Below are positions 45,891-54,569 of a DNA stretch of 64,000 bases, piece after piece. The notes beneath the pieces were generated by a model. That model was given only the letters and a program-made list of their open reading frames with translations, ran no database searches and was not told where the DNA came from. The position numbers and the translations under genes are program-made. Each line of letters starts with the position of its first letter. Positions within the stretch are counted from its first letter, which is position 1. Source of the stretch: Deinococcus deserti VCD115 (GTDB lineage Bacteria; Deinococcota; Deinococci; Deinococcales; Deinococcaceae); contig NC_012528.1 in NCBI RefSeq assembly GCF_000020685.1, forward strand, positions 332,460 to 396,459. The letters run 5' to 3'.

Positions 45891-46859
45891 ATGAAGAAGA
45901 TGCTCCCTAAATTTTTCCTGATAGCCGGGTTGATGGCCCTCGTCTCCCCTGCTGCGTCGGCTGGCGAAAAAGTTGCAAAAGTCAGTGAGCTCAAGCCAGT
46001 CCAGCTGAAAGGTGGAAAGGTCAAAGTCACCACGACCATCAACATGATCAGCGACCTGGTTCAGAACGTCGGTGGCAACCGCGTGCAGGTCACCGGTCTC
46101 ATGGGCCCGGGAGTTGACCCTCACCTGTATAAAGCCAGTGCCCGAGACGTCCGGTCAATCCAGGACGCCCACCTGATCTTCTACAACGGCCTGCATCTGG
46201 AAGGCAAGATGGTCGACCTGTTGGAAAGGAGCCCTAAAGCCGTCGCTGTTACTGATGCGATTCCAAGAGATCTGCTGATTACGCCCCCGGGGGGCTTTAT
46301 TGGGATCGAGGGGCTGCAGGACCCCCACGTATGGTTCGACGTTCCTTTGTGGAAGCACACCGTTCATATCGTCCGGGACGCCTTGACGAAGGTTGACCCC
46401 TCCGGCAGGAAGGTATATGCGAACAACGCCGCGTCCTATCTCAAGAAACTCGATGCCCTCCACCAGCGTGTTGACAAGATGATGAGCAGTGTTCCCAAGC
46501 GCCAGCGGGTCCTGATCACCGCACACGATGCCTTCAGCTACTTCGGTCGGCGATATGGCGTCGAAGTACGCGGAATTCAGGGAATCTCGACAGTCGCCGA
46601 AGCCGGGACCAAGGACATTCAGGACCTTGCCACGTTCATCGTGGACCGGAAGATTCCTGCTGTCTTTATCGAAAGCAGTGTGCCCAAACGCACGGTGGAA
46701 GCTGTCGTGCAGGCAACCCGGGCCCGTGGGACGAGCCTGAAGATTGGCGGCGAGCTCTTCTCCGACGCCGCAGGCGCCCCTGGCACCAGGGAAGGCACGT
46801 ACATCGGCATGGTGGAACACAACGCAAGGACCATCAGCGACGCGCTGCGTGGCAAATAA
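45891..46859 (+). CDS. Manganese/zinc ABC transporter substrate-binding protein
   Basis: A 322-residue cluster A-I (ZnuA/TroA-type) binding protein with a Sec signal ending near SPAASA (residue 24) and no lipobox Cys. Predicted metal ligands are the His of GVDPHLYKAS, the His of LQDPHVWFDV, the His or nearby residue of ITAHDAFSYFG and an acidic residue near FIESSVP. There is no His-rich loop, which favours Mn over Zn. The ATG directly follows a perfect palindrome. It heads an operon of five genes. Confidence 0.92.
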   Translation: MKKMLPKFFLIAGLMALVSPAASAGEKVAKVSELKPVQLKGGKVKVTTTINMISDLVQNVGGNRVQVTGLMGPGVDPHLYKASARDVRSIQDAHLIFYNGLHLEGKMVDLLERSPKAVAVTDAIPRDLLITPPGGFIGIEGLQDPHVWFDVPLWKHTVHIVRDALTKVDPSGRKVYANNAASYLKKLDALHQRVDKMMSSVPKRQRVLITAHDAFSYFGRRYGVEVRGIQGISTVAEAGTKDIQDLATFIVDRKIPAVFIESSVPKRTVEAVVQATRARGTSLKIGGELFSDAAGAPGTREGTYIGMVEHNARTISDALRGK

Positions 46860-46871
46860 AGGAGCCCCGAC

Positions 46872-47627
46872 GTGACTGCACCTGCTCACCCGGCACCCCT
46901 GGCTGTCCGTGACCTTACCGTGGCCTACCGTGAAGCGCCCGTGTTGTGGGACATTAACCTGGAGTTCCCTGCCGGGCAGCTCTGCGCGATCGTCGGCCCC
47001 AACGGAGCAGGGAAAAGCACCTTTCTCAAGGCCGTACTGGGCCTCATGCCCAAAGCTTCCGGAAGTATCCGGTTTTTTGGAGCGCCGCTGGCCCAGTCGC
47101 GCCGCCGGATCGGTTACGTGCCGCAACGCACCAGTGTCGACTGGGACTTTCCGACCGACGCCCTGGACGTCGTCACCATGGGTCTGTACGGCCGGCTTGG
47201 CTGGATTCGCAGGCCCGGAAAGCGCGAGCGCGAGCTGGCCATGCAGGCCCTGGACCGCGTCCGGATGACCGAGTTTGCTGGCCGGCAGATCTCCCAGCTC
47301 TCTGGAGGTCAACAGCAACGCGTGTTTCTGGCTCGTGCTCTGGCACAGGATGCAGACGTGTACTTTATGGACGAACCGTTTGCTGGCGTGGACGCCACCA
47401 CCGAGCGGGCCATTCTGGACGTGATGCGCGATCTGCAGGAACAAGGCAAGACTGTGGTGGTTGTTCACCACGACCTGGACACTGTCCGGGAGTACTTTGA
47501 CCATGTCACCCTGCTGAACGTCAGTCTGGTGGCGAGCGGACCCATCGAGACGACGTTCAGCCCTGAGCTGCTCCGCAAAACCTACGGCGGGAAGGTCGCC
47601 TTCCTTCGGGAGAGCGTGGCCGGATGA
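46872..47627 (+). CDS. Manganese/zinc ABC transporter ATPase
   Basis: A 251-residue nucleotide-binding subunit: Walker [11 protein letters not shown]-loop in [12 protein letters not shown], signature [15 protein letters not shown], Walker [13 protein letters not shown] and the switch His in VVVHHDLD. The IGYVPQR.SVDWDFP segment is typical for MntB/SitB/TroB. It starts with GTG 12 nt after the binding-protein stop and overlaps the next gene by 4 nt. Confidence 0.93.
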   Translation: MTAPAHPAPLAVRDLTVAYREAPVLWDINLEFPAGQLCAIVGPNGAGKSTFLKAVLGLMPKASGSIRFFGAPLAQSRRRIGYVPQRTSVDWDFPTDALDVVTMGLYGRLGWIRRPGKRERELAMQALDRVRMTEFAGRQISQLSGGQQQRVFLARALAQDADVYFMDEPFAGVDATTERAILDVMRDLQEQGKTVVVVHHDLDTVREYFDHVTLLNVSLVASGPIETTFSPELLRKTYGGKVAFLRESVAG

Positions 47628-48586
47628 ACGTGGAGTTTCTTCTGAGCGTGTTCACGGATTACACGCTGCGAAATGTTGCCCTCGGCAGTGCGCTCCTTGG
47701 CATCACTGGAGGGATTGTCGGCGCGTTCGCTGTACTGCGCCGCCAGAGCCTGCTGGGGGACGCGCTGTCACATGCCGCGCTGCCCGGTATCGGGCTGGCC
47801 TTTCTTCTCAGCGGTGGTAAAGCGCCCCTGTGGCTGCTGCTGGGAGGAGGAGCCACCGCCTGGCTCGCGGCACTGGCCATGATCACTGTACTGAGGTTTA
47901 CGCGTCTCAGCGAGGACGCCGCCCTGGGCACCATGCTCGCCAGCTTTTTTGGTTTTGGAATTGCGCTGCTGACTTTTATTCAGAATGGCAGCAACGCCAG
48001 TCAGTCCGGACTCGACAAGTTCCTGTTCGGTCAGGCGGCCACCATCGTCGCCGCCGACGTCATCCTGATGGCCATCCTTGCCGCACTTGCCCTGGGCGCC
48101 GTCATGTTGCTGTTCAAGGAATTCAAGCTCGTGTCGTTTGATCCCGCTTACGCCGCCACGCTCGGAGTGCCGGCTCCCCTGATCGGGACCGTGATGACCT
48201 CTCTTGCAGTGGTCGCGGTCATGATCGGGCTGCAAAGCGTCGGCGTGGTTCTGATGGCCGCCATGCTGGTTGCCCCAGCGGTCGCGGCCCGGCAATGGAC
48301 CGACCATCTGGGAAAAATGCTCCTGTTGAGTGCCGGCTTCGGTGCCGCGAGCGGAGTCGCAGGAGCACTGGTATCTGCAGCGGTCACGAACCTGCCCACA
48401 GGCCCACTCGTGATCGTGGCCATCAGTATCCTCATGATCTTTTCGCTTCTGTTCGCTCCTTTACGTGGTCTGCTTTGGGCCCGCATCAGTGCGTCCCGCC
48501 GCGACAGGAATCTGAGAGAAAGTACACGCCGGATCGTTCCACCGCTGGGGCATCTGCACGATCAGGGGGTACAGCATGAGCGCTGA
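47624..48586 (+). CDS. Manganese/zinc ABC transporter permease 1
   Basis: A 320-residue permease of the ABC-3 (ZnuB/MntC) family with eight to nine membrane helices. It contains [20 protein letters not shown] near residue 45 and [19 protein letters not shown] near 205. A cytoplasmic tail ends with the 11-bp overlap into the second permease gene. Confidence 0.92.
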   Translation: MNVEFLLSVFTDYTLRNVALGSALLGITGGIVGAFAVLRRQSLLGDALSHAALPGIGLAFLLSGGKAPLWLLLGGGATAWLAALAMITVLRFTRLSEDAALGTMLASFFGFGIALLTFIQNGSNASQSGLDKFLFGQAATIVAADVILMAILAALALGAVMLLFKEFKLVSFDPAYAATLGVPAPLIGTVMTSLAVVAVMIGLQSVGVVLMAAMLVAPAVAARQWTDHLGKMLLLSAGFGAASGVAGALVSAAVTNLPTGPLVIVAISILMIFSLLFAPLRGLLWARISASRRDRNLRESTRRIVPPLGHLHDQGVQHER

Positions 48587-49658
48587 TCTGATTATTGTCC
48601 TCACGGCATGCCTGGTGGCGGTAGCAGGCAGCCTGCTGGGTGTCTTTCTGGTCCTGCGCCGCCTGAGCATGATCAGTGACGCCATCAGCCACTCCGTTCT
48701 GCCTGGCATCGTGGCGGCGTTCTGGTTCTCTGGCGGAGACACCGCCACCGTTCCCGCCCTCATCGGTGCCGCCGCCATGGGACTGCTGACGGTCGTGGCG
48801 GTCGAAGTTCTGGTGCGAAGCGGCCGGGTCAAAAACGACGCAGCGATCGGTGTAGTGTTTCCGCTGCTGTTCTCGATTGGCGTGATTCTGATCTCGGTGT
48901 ACTTCCGTAATGCTCACCTTGACCTTGACGCAGTGCTGTACGGGGAGATCGCGTATGCACCGTTTAACCTTGTCGGCGTCTTTGGTCAGATGCTGCCAGA
49001 ATCTCTGGTGCTGATGGGCACCTTGACGCTGCTCAACGCAGCATTTGTGGGCATGTTTTTCAAGGAACTGCGGCTGTCGACCTTTGACGCGGGCCTGGCG
49101 GCGTCTCTGGGGTTCGCTCCTGGGGTCCTGCATTACGCGCTGATGACCTTGCTCTCCTTTACGACGGTGGGCGCTTTTGAGGCAGTCGGCGCCGTCCTGA
49201 TTGTGGCGTTTGTGATCGTGCCTCCGGCCAGCGCCTACCTGCTTACGCGCAAGCTGTCGGCCATGCTGGGCCTGAGCCTCGGTATAGGCGTGATCTGCAG
49301 CGTCGCAGGGTATTTCGTGGCCATGGCGGTTGACGCGAGTATCGCCGGAATGATTGCCAGTCTGCTTGGCGCCGTGTTTTTTCTGTGCCTGCTGCTTTCT
49401 CCCCTGGATGGCGTTCTCGCTACCCTATACCGGCGCGCACGTCAGCGCGACTCGGTTGCCGCCCGCCAGCTGGTCGCATACTTTTTCAAGAAAGGTCGGG
49501 AAGCCTCCCTGTCCGAGGTCGCGCAACGCTTCGAGTGGACACCTCGTCAAACAAAACGAGCCCATCACTACGCGCGTAAGCAGGGGTGGCTGAGTCAGGA
49601 CGGCGTCACCGTCTCCAGGACCCCGCCAGGGATGGGCATGGGCCATGCCTCGGACTGA
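48576..49658 (+). CDS. Manganese/zinc ABC transporter permease 2 with HTH-like tail
   Basis: A 360-residue second ABC-3 permease: LSMISDAISHSVLPGIVAAF near residue 30 and FEAVGAVLIVAFVIVPPASAYLL in part near 205. After the last membrane helix a hydrophilic tail of about 75 residues (from about 285) carries a winged-helix-like pattern (LSEVAQRFEWTPRQTKRAHHYARKQGWL). Such DNA-binding-like tails are known in some Mn permeases. The gene overlaps both neighbours. Confidence 0.92.
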   Translation: MSADLIIVLTACLVAVAGSLLGVFLVLRRLSMISDAISHSVLPGIVAAFWFSGGDTATVPALIGAAAMGLLTVVAVEVLVRSGRVKNDAAIGVVFPLLFSIGVILISVYFRNAHLDLDAVLYGEIAYAPFNLVGVFGQMLPESLVLMGTLTLLNAAFVGMFFKELRLSTFDAGLAASLGFAPGVLHYALMTLLSFTTVGAFEAVGAVLIVAFVIVPPASAYLLTRKLSAMLGLSLGIGVICSVAGYFVAMAVDASIAGMIASLLGAVFFLCLLLSPLDGVLATLYRRARQRDSVAARQLVAYFFKKGREASLSEVAQRFEWTPRQTKRAHHYARKQGWLSQDGVTVSRTPPGMGMGHASD

Positions 49659-50043
49659 ACGCTGTTCGCACGTATCGCCAGCGCAGGGAAAGTACCTCAT
49701 GCGGCTGCTGTATCTCCAGGAGACGGCAGGTACACACGTTGTGTCCACTGGACGCCTCGCGCAGGACCTGAATGTCAAGGACTCGTCCGTGACTGGGATG
49801 CTCGAAAGGCTTGCTGAGGCTGGTTGGGTCATATATATGCCCTACCGTGGAGCGCGGTTGAGCGAGCAGGGCTTATGTATTGCGCGTGACCTGACCTGTA
49901 CTCATGACAACCTGATTGCTTTTCTCTGTGAGACGCTAGGATATTCTCTTGCAAACGCGGAAAGTGAAGCAGAGCACTTAGAGCATCATGTCAGTCCGGA
50001 ATTTATTCAGCGGCTGAAGATTTGGATCAAGCAAAAGAATTGA
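49645..50043 (+). CDS. DtxR/MntR-family metal-dependent repressor
   Basis: A 132-residue regulator with an N-terminal helix-turn-helix (VSTGRLAQDLNVKDSSVTGMLERLAEAGWV) and a dimerisation domain carrying metal ligands (CETLGYSLANAESEAEHLEHHVSPE). It lacks an SH3-like third domain, as in MntR. The ATG overlaps the permease gene by 14 nt, so the repressor is made with the transporter it probably controls through the palindrome at 45871-45890. This forms a closed feedback loop within the operon. Confidence 0.9.
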   Translation: MPRTERCSHVSPAQGKYLMRLLYLQETAGTHVVSTGRLAQDLNVKDSSVTGMLERLAEAGWVIYMPYRGARLSEQGLCIARDLTCTHDNLIAFLCETLGYSLANAESEAEHLEHHVSPEFIQRLKIWIKQKN

Positions 50044-50070
50044 GGAGGCCAGCGGCCTCCTCAATTCTTT
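50034..50070. terminator. Strong terminator of the manganese operon
   Basis: A perfect 17-bp stem (50034-50050 and 50054-50070) with a 3-nt loop AGC overlaps the last codons and stop of the regulator gene; the outer arms AAAGAATT / AATTCTTT give it A- and T-rich flanks, so it can work in both directions. Confidence 0.85.
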
Positions 50071-50254
50071 GACTGATCAAAACTTCCCTAATAGCCTAGC
50101 TCATTTCATAAAACTTTTTTATAAAAACCCGGAATAATCAAGTGAGAAGTCATTGTTAATAATGAGAGCACAGTAAAACATCCAATTCTCTTTCTCCTGC
50201 ATATAACCAGACAGCACAGGAATGGTATCCAAGCTGTTCCTGCAGGAGGCCAGA

Positions 50255-50875
50255 ATGAGCCGCATTGAACCCCGTAACCGCACCGCAGGTGCCACTCCTC
50301 CCCCTCCCATTCTGAATTCCCAGGGAATAGGGCAGATCAAATCTGAAATGAATCTTCTGGATGCCCGGTTGCTTGGCTGGTGGGCACAACACGGGGTCAC
50401 TTTGCTGCGTTTGAGCCTGGGGATCATCTTCTTCTGGTTTGGAGTGCAAAAATTCTTCCCGGGCGTGAGTTCTGCCGAAGGTCTTGCGACCCGGACCATC
50501 TCGGTTCTGACCTTTGGTGCGGTGCCTCCTGGCGTAAGTCTCCCCGTGCTGGCCACCTGGGAGTGCGCCATCGGCCTGGGCTTGCTGACAGGCCGCTTCC
50601 TTAGGCTGACGCTGCTGTTACTGTTCGCGCAGATGGCTGGAACTTTTCTCCCGCTGGTGTTTTTTCCGGAGGAAACGTTTTCCGTCGTGCCCTGGGTGCC
50701 GAACCTGGAAGGGCAGTACATCATCAAGAATCTGGTGCTGGTCTCAGCCGGACTGGTTGTTGGCGCGACAGCGCGAGGAGGCAAACTCATCATGGATGCA
50801 CGTGCTGCTCAAACCGCCGAGCGGACGCAAGCGCTTCATCAGAGATTTCGCCGCCGCTTCCATCGTGAACCCTGA
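50255..50875 (+). CDS. DoxX family membrane protein
   Basis: A 206-residue protein with four membrane helices of the DoxX type, starting after a polar Pro-rich N-terminal 35 residues. The typical helix LLRLSLGIIFFWFGVQKFFPG with its FGxxKF motif and the later LATWECAIGLGLLTGRFLR are clear. The ATG at 50255 has CAGGAGG upstream. It precedes the sulfite-oxidase-like gene by 134 bp on the same strand, so it may supply a quinone-linked membrane partner for that enzyme (inference). Confidence 0.82.
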   Translation: MSRIEPRNRTAGATPPPPILNSQGIGQIKSEMNLLDARLLGWWAQHGVTLLRLSLGIIFFWFGVQKFFPGVSSAEGLATRTISVLTFGAVPPGVSLPVLATWECAIGLGLLTGRFLRLTLLLLFAQMAGTFLPLVFFPEETFSVVPWVPNLEGQYIIKNLVLVSAGLVVGATARGGKLIMDARAAQTAERTQALHQRFRRRFHREP

Positions 50876-51009
50876 GCGACATGCTGCGCGGTAACGAAGG
50901 ACGGTCATACGCCCGATGACCGTCCTCAGCCCAGACTGCGAAAGCCAGCCCACCGAGACCGGTCCGCCTGAAGCGTGACCGGACTGCCGAACCGCACAGG
51001 AGCCCAGGT

Positions 51010-52350
51010 ATGCATGACGAGCTGAACGCCACGTTGTCCGCCGGAGAATCTTCGACTGAGCATGGCCCGACGCGCCGGAACTTTCTGGCGCTGGGTGCCG
51101 CCGCGGCGGGTGCGCTGGCCACAGGATCGTTCGGATCGGCCCAGACTGCCACATGTATCGACATTCCGGAGCGGCCGACAGCTAAAAGACCTGACCCGCA
51201 ACCCAACCCGCGCGTCTACAGCGATAAAGAGACCCTGCTGGCCTTCCGCAATCATGGGCATTTCGCAGAGTTCCTTGACCAGCCGGTCACGCCGCTGGGC
51301 ATGCATTACCTGCTGGTTCACTTCGACGTACCAAAGCTGAGCGCCAACGGCTATGAGATCTCCATCGGTGGCCGCGTGCGCACGCCCAAACGGGTGTCTC
51401 TGTCCGAGATCAAAGCGCGCAAGCAGATAACGGAACCCGTGATCATGGAATGTGCGGGCACCGGCCGCTCGACCTTTCAGCCGCGTGGCATCTACGTGCC
51501 GTGGTTCAAGGAGGCCATCGGGAACTATGAGTGGACGGGGACCCCTCTGCGTCCTCTTCTGGAAGAAGCTGGGCTGCTGGATGACGCTGTCGAGGTCCTG
51601 TTTACCGGCTGGGATACGGGCGTGGACCTGGGGGTCGAACATGCCTTTGAGCGCAGCCTTCCGATCAAGGAAGCGCTCCGGGACGGGGTCATGCTGGCCT
51701 GGGCCCAGAATGGCCAGCCTCTGCTGCCTCAGCATGGCTTTCCTTTGCGGCTGATCGTGCCGACGTGGTACGGCATGGCCAGCGTGAAGTGGCTGCGCGC
51801 CATCACGGTGCTGAACCAGCCGTTCAAAGGTGTGGAGCAGGCCAAGGTCTACCGGTACCAGAAGAGTGCGACCGACCCTGGCGTTCCAGTGACAGTCAAG
51901 CGGGTTCACTCGGTCATGAAGCCTCCTGGGCTGGCCGACGCCATCTCGCGCTACCGCTTCGTGGCCCCCGGCCGGCACCTGTTACAAGGGATGGCCTGGT
52001 CCGGCACCGGAGCGGTCCGGCGGGTGGAAGTCAGTACTGACGGGGGCAGAACCTGGAAAGACGCTCAGCTCGGGCGGCCAGGGGGCCCGTACAGCTGGAC
52101 GCCCTGGCGCACCGAATGGCAGGTGACCCAACCAGGTGAATATGTGTTGTCCTCAAGGGCAACAGATACCGCAGGAAATATTCAGCCGCTGAGCTCGGCA
52201 GCGATCTGGAACCGTCAGGGCATGGGCGGCAACGTGATCGAACGCATACACGTGATCGTGCAGCCAGGTGTGGGACGGTCGGGCGACCACGTGCCCTCCC
52301 GGCCACGACAGGCCGTTTCCGGCGCGGACATGCCCCCACCAACAAAGTAG
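51010..52350 (+). CDS. Tat-exported sulfite-oxidase family molybdoenzyme
   Basis: A 446-residue periplasmic molybdenum oxidoreductase. A twin-arginine signal (PTRRNFLALGAAAAGALATG) starts at residue 20. The Mo-ligating Cys is in MECAGTGRS near residue 149; the FTGWDTGVDLG and PTWYGMASVKWL segments belong to the molybdopterin domain, and a Mo-co dimerisation Ig-like domain follows from about residue 300 (HSVMKPP, VSTDGGRTWKDA). It could oxidise sulfite or act as a SoxC-like or sulfoxide-repair-type enzyme. No cytochrome or heme motif is present. Confidence 0.88.
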   Translation: MHDELNATLSAGESSTEHGPTRRNFLALGAAAAGALATGSFGSAQTATCIDIPERPTAKRPDPQPNPRVYSDKETLLAFRNHGHFAEFLDQPVTPLGMHYLLVHFDVPKLSANGYEISIGGRVRTPKRVSLSEIKARKQITEPVIMECAGTGRSTFQPRGIYVPWFKEAIGNYEWTGTPLRPLLEEAGLLDDAVEVLFTGWDTGVDLGVEHAFERSLPIKEALRDGVMLAWAQNGQPLLPQHGFPLRLIVPTWYGMASVKWLRAITVLNQPFKGVEQAKVYRYQKSATDPGVPVTVKRVHSVMKPPGLADAISRYRFVAPGRHLLQGMAWSGTGAVRRVEVSTDGGRTWKDAQLGRPGGPYSWTPWRTEWQVTQPGEYVLSSRATDTAGNIQPLSSAAIWNRQGMGGNVIERIHVIVQPGVGRSGDHVPSRPRQAVSGADMPPPTK

Positions 52351-52705
52351 AAGAGAGACAAGTCTCTTAGGACGGGCTCGGAAAAGCGCTCAGGGACTCG
52401 TGCAAATTCCTGCGGTTGAATGCCTACAAGCCCCAGGGAAGACGTTGATGTTGCATGCAAAACTCCCAGTGCCGCCGGAACTTGTGGTCGCAATTGATCT
52501 TGAACTGCTGCGGGTGAACGACCGAGCAGGTCAATATTCAATTCCAGGTTGCCTCAGTACCATGGGCCTCGCAAGGACTCTCATGAAGTGCTGGCAGTCG
52601 CTCCCATAGGAGGAGAGTGAAAATACAGTGTCCATGAACCATCATCGCGAGATCCGAGCAAAGACATACTCTGACCCTCGGGCAGTGGATGTAACGGAAT
52701 ATCCA
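52351..52705. other. Intergenic region, no gene seen
   Basis: No convincing gene lies between the molybdoenzyme and the MerR regulator. Confidence 0.45.
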
Positions 52706-52722
52706 GTGACCCCTGGGGCCAC
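52706..52722 (+). promoter_or_regulatory. Candidate MerR operator
   Basis: GTGACCCC-T-GGGGCCAC is a dyad with one mismatched pair, about 22 nt before the MerR start codon at 52744. Its position fits an autoregulated MerR-family promoter. Confidence 0.4.
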
Positions 52723-52743
52723 CAGACGGTGCAGGATAGGGCC

Positions 52744-53163
52744 ATGACTGTTCCTGCGGCCCTGCCCATAGGTGACCTCGCAGCCCTGACTGGAGAAACG
52801 GTCAAGTCTGTCCGGTACTGGACTGATCTTGGACTGCTGACTGTTGGGCGGCGGCCCAGCGGCTACCGGGCTTACCCCATTGAAGCTGCTGAACAGATTG
52901 CCTTCATTCGCTCTGCCCAGGCGGCGGGTTTCAGGCTCAAGGAGATTCGCCGCATTCTGAGCATTCGCCAGAATGGCCAGAAACCCTGTGCTCAAGTGAA
53001 AGAGGATCTGGAACGTCACCTGGGAGCAGTCCGCGTGCAGATTGCTCAACTGCAGGCCCTCGAAGCACAGTTGCAGGCGAAAGTCGCCTGGGCAGACAGG
53101 CATCCTGAGCCGGACTGCCACTGCGCAGGATGCGTATACCTGGAGGTGACTCCCAGAGCTTGA
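52744..53163 (+). CDS. MerR-family metal-responsive regulator
   Basis: A 139-residue regulator with the MerR helix-turn-helix (IGDLAALTGETVKSVRYWTDLGLL) and a coiled-coil dimerisation helix. Unlike the regulator at 23439 it has potential metal ligands: Cys82 at the base of the coiled coil and a C-terminal cluster DCHCAGC (Cys125, 127, 130). Such a pattern occurs in sensors of Hg, Pb, Cd or Zn. The gene sits 35 bp before a CopZ N-terminal-type metal protein. The ATG is preferred to a GTG 15 nt upstream. Confidence 0.85.
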   Translation: MTVPAALPIGDLAALTGETVKSVRYWTDLGLLTVGRRPSGYRAYPIEAAEQIAFIRSAQAAGFRLKEIRRILSIRQNGQKPCAQVKEDLERHLGAVRVQIAQLQALEAQLQAKVAWADRHPEPDCHCAGCVYLEVTPRA

Positions 53164-53197
53164 CTCTCCCCCGTACAGGAGACCTTACCTTTCAGGC

Positions 53198-53689
53198 ATG
53201 GCTTCTTCCGGATGCTGTGCACCTGAACCCGGCCTTTCGACCCTCCCTATATGCCCAACCTGCGGCACCACCGGCAGGACTGTGAAGCTGATAACCCTCA
53301 AGGCACTTCTCAGGCCTCCGGCGCTCGCCACTCTGGATCCGAACCGGATCTACCGTTTCTGTCCGAACAGTGGATGTGAAGTGGTGTATTTCTTTGATTT
53401 GTTTGTTTACGTGCGGGCAGATGTGAAAGTACCTGTTTTCCAGAAGGATCAGGCGACCGACACCCCTGTGTGCTATTGCTTCGGCCTTACACGTGGTGAC
53501 CTCAGCGCGGCCACGCAGGGTGGCCTTCCGGAAACCATCTCGTCCACGATTCAGGCGCACATCAAAGCTGGCCGGTGTGGATGCGAAGTAAACAACCCCC
53601 AGGGGAAGTGCTGCCTCGGGGACATTTACAAGACGCTATCCGCCTTGCAGCAGGCTTCAGAACGCAGAGGGCCAAGTCGGCTCCCTTAA
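53198..53689 (+). CDS. CopZ N-terminal-domain-like Cys-rich metal protein
   Basis: A 163-residue cytoplasmic protein rich in Cys. It shows the layout of the redox-active N-terminal domain of archaeal CopZ: GCCAPE and CPTCG near the start, CPNSGCEVVYFFD in the middle, VCYCFGLT, CGCEVNNPQGKCCLGD at the end. In Archaeoglobus CopZ this region binds Zn and a [2Fe-2S] cluster and can reduce Cu(II). Here there is no attached heavy-metal-associated domain, so it stands alone beside a MerR sensor; metal reduction or buffering is the likely role. Confidence 0.82.
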   Translation: MASSGCCAPEPGLSTLPICPTCGTTGRTVKLITLKALLRPPALATLDPNRIYRFCPNSGCEVVYFFDLFVYVRADVKVPVFQKDQATDTPVCYCFGLTRGDLSAATQGGLPETISSTIQAHIKAGRCGCEVNNPQGKCCLGDIYKTLSALQQASERRGPSRLP

Positions 53690-53885
53690 CCATCATCATT
53701 CTGACTCGGTGATGCTGCTGCGGCACGGTGCGGCGCGAATTTACCAGAACTGAACACGACCCTAGTACAGTCATAGTCAGCCGACCGGGACAGGCCTCTA
53801 AAGTCTCTTTGCAGGGTGGATCGGTGCGGACGGTCCGCAGATCCCTTGTACCAAAGACCTCCCAACAGCACAGCGAGGAACACCT

Positions 53886-54569
53886 ATGGATATGGATATG
53901 AGCGCCATGAACATGTTGCCAGACTGGTGGACACCAGCAGCTTGGATCTATTTGATCGCCAGCGTCATCTCGGCCGGCTTTCTTGCATATGACCTGTATG
54001 TCCGCAGGCGACGCCTGCACGTACCGGCAATGCGACCCGTCTGGGTGGTCAGCGCCCTGTTCCTGGGCCCACTGGCCATTCTGCTGTACGCACGCTGGGG
54101 CCTGGAACTTGCAGACGGCCGCGCGGGTTCCACCCGGATGGCCTGGATCCTGCTGGCCTTGTTGCCCGGCGCTGCCGCATCGACTGTCGCTCACCTGATA
54201 GGGGTGCCTGTGGTGTTCGGCGCTGGGTGGACTATCGCCGGCGATGCGCTCTGGGCGGTGGCGTTATTCATATTGATTCTCGCGACCCTATTGCTGTTTA
54301 TGTTTGATACCGCCGCCGCAACCGGGGAGCGTGCCAACCATCTCGTCAGATTGTTCCTGGGCGCTTTCTTCACGGTGCTGGCCTTCGATATCGGGATGGT
54401 CGGCTGGATGCTGTACCTGCATGGCAATGGCCTGATGCAGCCCATCACTGACGTGGTGTTTACGACCCAGATGCAGATCGGCATGCTGTTGGGAATGCTT
54501 ACAGCGCTTCCTGTGGCTGCGTGGCTTACACCGAAACCTGCGTCCGGTCCTCAGGCTTTCGTGCCGTAG
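53886..54569 (+). CDS. DUF4396 family membrane protein
   Basis: A 227-residue membrane protein with about six helices. The Met/Asp-rich N-terminus (MDMDMSAMNM) precedes WWTPAAWIYLIASVISAGFL, and the family core (RPVWVVSALFLGPLAI, GDALWAVALF, VVFTTQMQIGMLLGMLTALP) is recognisable. The function is unknown; Met-rich ends often contact copper. It follows the metal sensor and Cys-rich protein on the same strand with a 196-bp gap, so it may have its own promoter. Confidence 0.78.
   Translation: MDMDMSAMNMLPDWWTPAAWIYLIASVISAGFLAYDLYVRRRRLHVPAMRPVWVVSALFLGPLAILLYARWGLELADGRAGSTRMAWILLALLPGAAASTVAHLIGVPVVFGAGWTIAGDALWAVALFILILATLLLFMFDTAAATGERANHLVRLFLGAFFTVLAFDIGMVGWMLYLHGNGLMQPITDVVFTTQMQIGMLLGMLTALPVAAWLTPKPASGPQAFVP

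Noticed and set aside
46155..47504. 449-codon open frame antisense to the metal ABC genes
   Set aside because: It spans two well-defined genes on the other strand and has no start context.
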